From Chlorobaculum tepidum TLS (GTDB lineage Bacteria; Bacteroidota; Chlorobiia; Chlorobiales; Chlorobiaceae): DNA of 64,000 nt. Below the pieces are notes generated by a model. It saw only the letters and a program-made list of their open reading frames with translations. It was not told the DNA's origin and did not search any database. The DNA lies in contig NC_002932.3 in assembly GCF_000006985.1 (NCBI RefSeq), forward strand, positions 705,501 through 769,500, written 5' to 3'. Below, in pieces: positions 58,052 to 64,000 of the stretch (positions are counted from its first letter, which is position 1; each line of letters opens with the position of its first letter). Position numbers and translations under genes: made by a program.

Positions 58052-58083
58052 ATCGGACGGATCAGACGGATCTGTCTGATCGG
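58052..58083. repeat. Short dispersed repeat, copy 1
   Basis: ATCGGACGGATCAGACGG begins the element; it also includes the palindrome TCAGAC-GGATCT-GTCTGA (58062-58079). It matches 63640-63670 with only a few substitutions. It overlaps the meaB 3' end, supplying its last codons and stop. Confidence 0.65.
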
Positions 58084-59069
58084 AAAGCCTTCAGCAGCTC
58101 CACGGCTCCGGTGAAGGGGCTGAGCTTTCCGGCGAGCACTTGTTGCTCGACCTCTGCTTTTGCTTCTTTGACCCGCACCGCGTTGTAGAACTGGCGTTTC
58201 AGTTGCTCTTCGGCGATGGCGTGAAGCAGGTGGCGCGACTGCTCCCGGCGCTGCTCGTTCCACTCGCCGCTTTGCTGCATGGCTGCGGCAAACGCTTCGA
58301 TAGTTTTCCACACTTCGCTGACGCCTGAGCCTTCGAGCGCGGAGGTCAGCAGCACCTTCCGTTTCCATCCCGAATGCTTCTCCGGCAGGAGCCTGAGCGC
58401 AGCCTCGAAATCAGCTTTAGAGTTTTCGGCGATTGTCTGCCGTCCGGAGTCCGCCTTGTTGACGGCCACGAGGTCGGCAATCTCCATGATGCCGCGCTTG
58501 ATGCCCTGCAGCTGGTCGCCGGAACCGGGGAGCATGAGCAGCAAAACGAAATCCACCATCGAGTTCACCACGATCTCCGATTGGCCGACGCCGACCGTTT
58601 CGACGATGATGACCTCGTATCCGGCGGCTTCGCAAAGCAAAATCGTTTCGTGCGTTCGCGGGGAGGTGCCGCCGAGGAAGCCCGACGACGGCGTCGGGCG
58701 GATGAAGGCTTCCGGGTGGGCTGCGAGCCGCTCCATGCGCGATTTGTCGCCGAGGATGCTGCCCTTCGAGCGCGAGCTGCTGGGGTCGATGGCAAGCACC
58801 GCCACCCGTTTGCCCTGACGAACAAGGTCAAGGCCGAGCGCTTCGATGAAGGTGCTCTTGCCCGCGCCCGGCGCTCCGGTGACGCCAATGCGGATCGAAG
58901 CGCTTCCGTCGCCGAGGCAGCGGTCGAGAATCTCGTGCGCCAGCTGCTCGTGCTCCGGGCGGCTCGACTCGACGAGCGTGATGGCGCGGCTCAACAGGCG
59001 GCGGTCGCCGTTCCTGATGCCTTCGACGAACTCCTCAACCGTGGGTTCATGCCGATGCCTGCCGCTCAT
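58062..59069 (-). CDS. meaB: Methylmalonyl-CoA mutase chaperone GTPase MeaB
   Basis: G3E-family GTPase (ArgK/MeaB) that loads and protects the B12 cofactor of methylmalonyl-CoA mutase. 335 residues. Walker A GAPGAGKS is at 65-72 (preceded by GVT), followed by DPSS and the DxxG region ETVGVGQSE; NKAD is the guanine-specificity motif. The last residues (RSDRSV) are encoded by a dispersed repeat. The gene is intact although its mutase partner is a remnant directly upstream. Confidence 0.94.
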   Translation of the reverse strand: MSGRHRHEPTVEEFVEGIRNGDRRLLSRAITLVESSRPEHEQLAHEILDRCLGDGSASIRIGVTGAPGAGKSTFIEALGLDLVRQGKRVAVLAIDPSSSRSKGSILGDKSRMERLAAHPEAFIRPTPSSGFLGGTSPRTHETILLCEAAGYEVIIVETVGVGQSEIVVNSMVDFVLLLMLPGSGDQLQGIKRGIMEIADLVAVNKADSGRQTIAENSKADFEAALRLLPEKHSGWKRKVLLTSALEGSGVSEVWKTIEAFAAAMQQSGEWNEQRREQSRHLLHAIAEEQLKRQFYNAVRVKEAKAEVEQQVLAGKLSPFTGAVELLKAFRSDRSV

Positions 59070-59088
59070 CGCCTCGCCCGGTTTCCGC

Positions 59089-59844
59089 TCACTGGTGATG
59101 TTCGAGCAGCAGCGCGAGCAGCTTGATGGCCGCTTCGGCGATCACCGTGCCGGGGCCGAAGACGCCCGCGATGCCGCGCTCGTAGAGGTAGTCGTAGTCG
59201 CGCTCCGGAATGACGCCGCCTGCGATGACGAGAATGTCGCCGCGCCGCGCCTCCTTCAATCCTTCCACCACCTGCGGCACTAGTGTTTTGTGCCCGCCCG
59301 CGAGGCTTGAAATACCGACGATATGCACGTCGTTGTCGAGCGCCTGCTGCACGATCTCCTCCGGCGTCTGGAAGAGCGGCGAAATATCGACGTCGAAGCC
59401 GATGTCGGCAAATGCCGCGGCGATCACCTTCGCGCCGCGATCGTGCCCATCCTGGCCGACCTTGGCCACCAGAATTCGCGGGCGGCGATTCTCTATGGCG
59501 ATCTTGGCGGCTCGCCACACCTTTTCGCCGGTGGACATGCAGAACGAGCCACCGAGGAAGCCGAAGCTCGTGGCGCACAACACGACCTCCTTACCATCAA
59601 TCGCGCCGTCGCCCGTGATGAGTGCCGTCGTCATGCCGTTTTTCACGCGCTCTTCATGGAGTTTGTTGGCGTATTCGGGGAAATTCAGAATATCGCGGTC
59701 AATGATATAGCGAGTTTCCTGGTGCTCGGTGAACGCATTCTCGTCGAGTATCAGTTCGATGTAATCGCGGGCGCTGAGGCGGACATAGCGGTGACCGCAG
59801 GTGGCGCAGACGAAATTGTCAGCCAGCAGCTTGCTGTAGAGCAC
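59089..59844 (-). pseudogene. Fusion remnant: AccD-like N-terminus joined to mutase B12-binding domain
   Basis: A 251-residue open frame made of two unrelated parts. Residues 1-118 are carboxyltransferase beta (AccD-like): [20 protein letters not shown], then [12 protein letters not shown] and GFLGGS; the catalytic core beyond is absent. Residues from about 122 are the C-terminal cobalamin-binding domain of methylmalonyl-CoA mutase: [12 protein letters not shown] with the B12 histidine H134, then [12 protein letters not shown] and [15 protein letters not shown]. The join is near 59475-59490. The only possible start is a GTG at 59844, and AccD-like sequence (DDKRHVVDP) lies in frame before it. 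Best explained by a deletion spanning accD-3' through most of the mutase genes. Confidence 0.82.
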
Positions 59845-59866
59845 CGGATCGACGACATGCCTTTTA

Positions 59867-60877
59867 TCATCGTTTTAGCAGCGGCTTGTGGCGGCTGATG
59901 AAGAGGTTCTTTTTCGGCTTGTCGATGAAGAAAGAGACCTTTTTTTCATAGGTGCGGATATGCTCCTCGGTCGTCGTTTCACACTGACCGATTTTCTGCC
60001 AGCGTTCGATGCGGCGCTGCTGAAGCGATTCGGCGGGCGCTTTGCCGAATGCCTCGATCCAGCGTCCTGTCACCTCGCGGAACGATTCGAGCGCCTCGTT
60101 TTTGAAGCGGTGCGTTGGGCCTGCCGGTTCGGGAAGCAGCTCGTCCACGATGCCGTTTTTCATCCCCTCCTTCGAGGTGATCTGCGAGATTTCGGCGGCG
60201 AGGTTCGCCTTGTCCCTCGTCCGGAACAGAATCGACGAGCACGCTTCTGGCGAGATGACCAGGTAGGTGGAGTACTCCATTGCGAGTACCGCGTCGCAGC
60301 CGGTCAGGGCGATGGCCCCGCCGCTGCATCCGCGGTTGATGATGACCGAGATGGTCGGTACGGTCGCCTCGGCGAGCGCCTGCATGCAGCGCCCGATTTT
60401 CCATGCGATGCCACCAGCCTCCGACTCCTCGGTCGGATCGGCTTCAGCCGTGTCGATTACCGTGATAATCGTGCGCCTTTCGCGCTCGGCGAGGGCAATC
60501 GCTTCGATCGCCTTGTCGAACGCAGCAGGAGTCGGCATGCCTTGGTTCCAGCGGCGCATTTCATCCTGATCTTGCGTGATCCGGGTCAGTTCACCAAAGT
60601 CGGAGGTCGGTCCCGACTGCTGGCCGATGAGCATCACCGGCCAGACCTTGCCGTTGCGCCGGAGTTCGGCGCGGTGCGTCTGGATCAGGCGACTGCCGTG
60701 GAGATCGTTTGCAAGGAACTCCTCCACGTTGTCGAACACCGTGAGGTAGTCAAGGTACTTCGGGCGTTCGGGGTGAAACGAGAGCTGGTATTTTTCATAT
60801 TCCGACAGCCGTTCGATGGAGTCGGCGCTGTAGCTGAACCCTTTTGTTTTTTCGAAAGGCAGGAAGAAGTGTTTCAC
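59867..60877 (-). CDS. AccA-like carboxyltransferase alpha subunit
   Basis: About 336 residues resembling acetyl-CoA/propionyl-CoA carboxylase carboxyltransferase alpha. The conserved core includes [29 protein letters not shown] and [18 protein letters not shown] with the oxyanion glycines, then [11 protein letters not shown]. It differs from standard AccA in its N-terminus. Start is GTG 60877 (KHFFLPF) or GTG 60913. The beta partner just downstream is broken, so it probably lacks a functional mate here. By context it belonged to a propionyl-CoA carboxylase. Confidence 0.75.
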   Translation of the reverse strand: MKHFFLPFEKTKGFSYSADSIERLSEYEKYQLSFHPERPKYLDYLTVFDNVEEFLANDLHGSRLIQTHRAELRRNGKVWPVMLIGQQSGPTSDFGELTRITQDQDEMRRWNQGMPTPAAFDKAIEAIALAERERRTIITVIDTAEADPTEESEAGGIAWKIGRCMQALAEATVPTISVIINRGCSGGAIALTGCDAVLAMEYSTYLVISPEACSSILFRTRDKANLAAEISQITSKEGMKNGIVDELLPEPAGPTHRFKNEALESFREVTGRWIEAFGKAPAESLQQRRIERWQKIGQCETTTEEHIRTYEKKVSFFIDKPKKNLFISRHKPLLKR

Positions 60878-61036
60878 AGGCAATGAATGAATAAATGATC
60901 GGGTTTGGGGCACGTCTAAAAACTTATTCCAAGCCTCGATTGCTGCGTTGGATGGCGCTCAAAATCCTTGCTTATTATCAGTGTTCCGGTTTCTGCGCTC
61001 CAGGCGTCTTGCGCTCGTCTCTCTCATGACACTTTT

Positions 61037-61198
61037 TTAGTGTGTGCCCTTCGGTTCAACGAATTCGACAAGCGCGCGATTGGTCTGGCGCGGATGGAGA
61101 AAGACGATCTTTTTGCCCCCCGCGCCTACCAATGGTTCACCAAGCGGAGTGAGGCCTTCATCGGCGGCCCGTTTGGCCTCCGCCTCAATGCCATCGGT
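61037..61198 (-). pseudogene. Methylmalonyl-CoA epimerase, C-terminal fragment
   Basis: About 54 codons: GIEAEAKRAADEGLTPLGEP, then GAGGKKIVFLHP and ALVEFVEP, the C-terminal half of the vicinal-oxygen-chelate epimerase with its last metal-binding Glu. The first half and start codon are gone. It is joined out of frame to the prpE fragment near 61192-61200. Confidence 0.78.
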
Positions 61199-61529
61199 CG
61201 CCCTTGCGAACGCCACGGGCCTGAAGCGCTCCGGCAAAAAGCGCCACCTTGTCGCGGAACTCGCGGTAAGTGAACTTCTCGATGGTGCCGGTTACCGGGC
61301 TGTCATAAATGACGGCGATCTGGTTGCCGCGTCCCTCATCGACGTGCCGGTCAAGCGCGTTGTAGCAAGTGTTGGTGACGCCTCCGGCGAACCAGCGGTA
61401 AAACGGCGGATTCGAGTCGTCGAGCACCTTGTTCCACGGCTTGTACCAGTGGAGATTTTCTACAAGCGCGCCCCAGAACTCTTCCGGGTTTTCAATCGAC
61501 TGACGGTGAACGTCGTTGTAGCGTGATGA
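61185..61529 (-). pseudogene. Propionyl-/acyl-CoA synthetase, N-terminal fragment
   Basis: About 110 codons of an ANL-family propionyl-CoA synthetase (PrpE-like). RQSIENPEEFWGALVENLHW, then DDSNPPFYRWFAGG, CYNALDRHVDEGRG and YDSPVTGTIEKFTYREF are characteristic. It ends at GVRKGDR and then hits a stop because of the junction with the epimerase fragment. No ATG start is visible, so the 5' end is also damaged or uses a rare start. Confidence 0.8.
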
Positions 61530-61717
61530 TATACTGCAAGCCCCCTTGAGCTATGAGGTTAATGATGGTAAGGGAGTGGCGGACTGCCGGATGATGGTGC
61601 TGTGCAAGAAGTAGTGCTGCTGTGAGTCCCGCATGTCCTCGAATGGCTGGATGTTGATCTGAAAATAAAATTCTAATGAAAATAAGAGATTACATCACTG
61701 GAACGATTGCTGTCTTC

Positions 61718-62545
61718 TCATCTTCTTCTCTTTAATAAAAGTTGTCCGGAGGCGTCGCCTCGCGCAATCAGTTTGAGCTGAGTGAACAGGGTGATCAGCG
61801 CCGGAACGGAGAGCGACTCCGCACGCAGTTTGAGCGTGGGTTCCGGTACTCCTGAAGTGTCGTAATACTCCTTCAGGTTATTCAGAAGTGTTTTCCTGCG
61901 CTGGTGGAAAACACGGCGGACGAAGGTTCGGAATCCTTCGCTGTCTTTGACCGGATCGACAGCCTTCGGCACCATTTTGATGACGGCGCTGTCCACATCC
62001 GGGCGGGGTTTGAAGACGGCGCGGCCTACCTTGAACAGATATTTCACGTCACAGAAGGCCTGCATCTGCACGGCGAGGATGCCGTACTCTTTCGTGCCGG
62101 GTACGGCGGCGATGCGCTGGGCGACTTCGTGCTGTATCATCAGCGTGGCCGAGGCGATGAGGTGCCGGTTATCGAGCAGCCGGAAGAGGATCGGGCTGGT
62201 GATCGAGTAGGGAATGTTGCCGAGCACCGAGAGTTTGCCGCCTGCAGCCAGCGGTTCAAGTGGTACTTTGAGGAAGTCGTCTTCGATCAGCTCGATCTGC
62301 GGATGCTCCTCGCGGTTGAACTTCGCCAGCTCCCGGTCTTTCTCGATGGCGGTGAACGACGGCATCACTTCGAGAATCGCCGTCGTCAGAGCGCCAAAGC
62401 CGGGACCAATCTCAACCACCCGGTCGCCCTCCTTGATGCCCGATTCCCGGACGATCTTGCGCGGAATGTTCCTGTCGAGCAGGAAGTTTTGGCCTAATTT
62501 TTTTTTTGCCGCTATATGCGTATGCTTATATTCAACTTTTGTCAT
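61718..62545 (-). CDS. rsmA: 16S rRNA (adenine1518/1519-N6) dimethyltransferase
   Basis: Dimethylates two adjacent adenines in the 16S 3' hairpin (also known as KsgA). 275 residues. [11 protein letters not shown], the SAM motif [12 protein letters not shown] and the catalytic [12 protein letters not shown] are all present. C-terminal helical domain complete. Confidence 0.95.
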   Translation of the reverse strand: MTKVEYKHTHIAAKKKLGQNFLLDRNIPRKIVRESGIKEGDRVVEIGPGFGALTTAILEVMPSFTAIEKDRELAKFNREEHPQIELIEDDFLKVPLEPLAAGGKLSVLGNIPYSITSPILFRLLDNRHLIASATLMIQHEVAQRIAAVPGTKEYGILAVQMQAFCDVKYLFKVGRAVFKPRPDVDSAVIKMVPKAVDPVKDSEGFRTFVRRVFHQRRKTLLNNLKEYYDTSGVPEPTLKLRAESLSVPALITLFTQLKLIARGDASGQLLLKRRR

Positions 62546-62648
62546 CTGACTGGGCTTGGTGGGCGCAACTCAATATCAATGGCGGGGTTAACCCGGCAGG
62601 CACTCAGGTCCTGCATAGCTTTTTCAAATTTAAGGTATTCTGTCATTA

Positions 62649-63632
62649 ATGGGAGAGAAAATTACCATCGAACAGACCGCGAAGTATACTTCACGGGGCA
62701 ACAAGGCTACCCGCACCGGATTTGGCGAGGCGTTGCTTGAAGCCGGGCGTGAGAACCCGTCTGTTGTCGCTCTCTGTGCTGACCTGACCGGGTCGCTGAA
62801 CATGCATCTCTTCCGTAAAGAGTTCCCGGAGCGATTCATCCAGACCGGCATTGCCGAGGCGAACATGATCTCCATGGCCGCCGGCCTGGCCACTATCGGC
62901 AAGATTCCCGTGGCCTCAAGTTTCGCCGTTTTCGCGACTGGCCGCGTCTTCGACCAGATCCGCCAGTCGGTCTGCTACTCCAATCTCAATGTCAAAATCT
63001 GCGCTTCGCACGCCGGCCTTACCCTTGGCGAGGATGGTGCGACGCACCAGATTCTCGAAGATATCGGTCTGATGCGCAGCCTGCCGCGCATGACCGTCGT
63101 CGTACCGTGCGATTACAGCGAAACCAAACGCGCCACCAAGGCGATCATCGAGCACGAAGGCCCGGTTTATCTGCGCTTCGGACGTCCAAACGTGCCGGAC
63201 TTTACCGCCGATGAGGACGGCTTCGAGATCGGCAAATCCATCGAGCTGCATCCCGGCAAGGACGTCACCGTCATCGCCTGCGGCATCATGGTCTGGAAGG
63301 CGCTCGAAGCGGCCAGAATCCTTGAAAAAGAGGGGGTGTCGGTGCGCGTTATCAACATGCACACCATCAAGCCGATCGACACGCTCGCCATCGTGCGCGC
63401 GGCCAATGACACCGGCGCGATCGTGACCGCCGAGGAGCACCAGATGTACACCGGTCTCGGTGAGGCGGTGGCCAACGTTTGCGCCCGCAACATTCCGGTG
63501 CCAATCGAGATGGTTGCCGTCGAGGACACCTTCGGTGAATCCGGTAAGCCCGATGACCTGCTCCGCAAATACAAGCTGACTACTGAGGATATTCTGGAGA
63601 AAATTTACCTCGTACTGCGCAGGAAAGATTGA
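62649..63632 (+). CDS. Transketolase, C-terminal section
   Basis: 327 residues covering the pyrimidine-binding and C-terminal domains of transketolase ([42 protein letters not shown]). The N-terminal diphosphate-binding half should be a separate gene and is not adjacent. Split transketolases are known in several bacteria and archaea. It serves the Calvin-like/pentose phosphate interconversions; Chlorobi fix carbon by the reverse TCA cycle, so here it is mainly for pentose supply. Confidence 0.88.
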   Translation: MGEKITIEQTAKYTSRGNKATRTGFGEALLEAGRENPSVVALCADLTGSLNMHLFRKEFPERFIQTGIAEANMISMAAGLATIGKIPVASSFAVFATGRVFDQIRQSVCYSNLNVKICASHAGLTLGEDGATHQILEDIGLMRSLPRMTVVVPCDYSETKRATKAIIEHEGPVYLRFGRPNVPDFTADEDGFEIGKSIELHPGKDVTVIACGIMVWKALEAARILEKEGVSVRVINMHTIKPIDTLAIVRAANDTGAIVTAEEHQMYTGLGEAVANVCARNIPVPIEMVAVEDTFGESGKPDDLLRKYKLTTEDILEKIYLVLRRKD

Positions 63633-63639
63633 ATTTGAG

Positions 63640-63670
63640 ATCGGTCGGATCAGACAGATCAGTTTGATCC
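63640..63670. repeat. Short dispersed repeat, copy 2
   Basis: ATCGGTCGGATCAGACAG begins the element, and TCGGATCA pairs with TGATCCGA. Nearly identical to 58052-58083 in order and sequence. It lies between the transketolase stop and the EbfC ribosome-binding site. Confidence 0.65.
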
Positions 63671-63716
63671 GATTAATCTATACACATTGACCGCAACCCC
63701 AAGGAGAACCACCACG

Positions 63717-64000
63717 ATGGCAATGCCCAATTTTGGCGATATGATGAAGCAGCTTCAGGAAGCTGGCGCGAAGATGCAGGATTTGCAGAAGCAGCTCGAA
63801 AAGCTTGTTTCCGAGGGTGAAGCAGGCGGTGGCATGGTCAGGGCGAAGGTCAACGGACGGCAGAAACTGCTTGAACTCACCATTGATCCCGAGATCATGG
63901 ACGATGTCGATATGGTGCAGGATCTTGTTGTGGCTGCCGTGAACAAGGCGCTCGAAGCCTCGGCGCAGCTCGCGCAGAGCGAGATTCAGAAAGCCGCTGG
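63717..64000 (+). CDS. EbfC/YbaB family nucleoid-associated protein (3' end outside window)
   Basis: The first 94 residues are visible. Residues 7-30 ([20 protein letters not shown]) form the helical dimer arm, and [17 protein letters not shown] is the conserved core; these proteins bind DNA as tweezer-like dimers. AAGGAG lies upstream of the ATG at 63717. In many bacteria this gene precedes recR. Confidence 0.9.
   Translation, partial: MAMPNFGDMMKQLQEAGAKMQDLQKQLEKLVSEGEAGGGMVRAKVNGRQKLLELTIDPEIMDDVDMVQDLVVAAVNKALEASAQLAQSEIQKAA

Noticed and set aside
60914-61036. Gene in the spacer between the AccA-like gene and the epimerase fragment
   Set aside because: No open frame with coding character. 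It may be a dispersed repeat, but with no second copy in the window I cannot support that.

Overview
The window is from a green sulfur bacterium (Chlorobi) and looks like Chlorobaculum, most like C. tepidum. This is a judgement from gene content, not a database match. The evidence is an 11-gene NADH-dehydrogenase-like operon without nuoE/F/G, a C-terminal half of a split transketolase standing alone, high-GC codon use, and housekeeping genes with the expected protein signatures. I see no rRNA, CRISPR array, intact insertion sequence or prophage.

Layout. 1-5.3 kb: 5' end of metK, a secreted phosphoesterase, an HNH nuclease, a sugar nucleotidyltransferase, a NUDIX protein and four tRNAs (Pro, Arg, His, Glu). 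5.4-11.9 kb: pheT, a coiled-coil protein, zapA, a structured RNA that is probably 6S RNA, rny, hisB, secG and tRNA-Lys. 12-30.5 kb: mostly single housekeeping genes: an LptF/G-type permease, a TauE/SafE exporter with its DUF1634 partner, an NFACT (RqcH-like) protein, a dCMP deaminase, ribD, an ABC ATPase, tpx, a GH13 glucanase, ribE, rarA, an orphan TolC-type protein, a methyltransferase and a HIT protein. 30.5-33.7 kb: two tRNA-Leu genes, a PAP2-like membrane protein, a ferrochelatase-family protein and a TPR protein. 33.8-45 kb: nuoABCDHIJKLMN. 45-48 kb: remnant of an uptake [NiFe] hydrogenase locus (5'-truncated hupL, then intact hupC and hupD). 48-50.8 kb: folE, queD, a thioredoxin, a zinc protease and initiator tRNA. 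51-55.4 kb: an accessory stretch. 55.4-58 kb: nfeD, slipin and uspA. 58-61.5 kb: a collapsed propionyl-CoA/methylmalonyl-CoA gene cluster. 61.7-64 kb: rsmA, a transketolase C-terminal half and the 5' part of an EbfC/YbaB gene.

Two themes stand out. First, a two-gene candidate RiPP locus at 53,053-54,645. A 131-residue secreted-type peptide has a C-terminal tail in which all seven histidines (plus one tyrosine) are followed two residues later by Asn or Asp. It lies 12 bp upstream of a radical SAM/SPASM enzyme. This is the layout expected for a peptide modified by a cyclophane-forming maturase, and I do not recognise this precursor family.

Second, local gene loss. Within about 16 kb there are three deletion scars: hupS plus the hupL 5' end; a prpE/mce out-of-frame junction; and an accD-like/methylmalonyl-CoA mutase in-frame junction. 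There is also a TA-repeat frameshift in a secreted protein and an alpha/beta-hydrolase fragment. Together they suggest that H2 uptake and propionate/methylmalonyl-CoA metabolism have been lost here, leaving hupC, hupD, meaB and an accA-like gene as apparent orphans.
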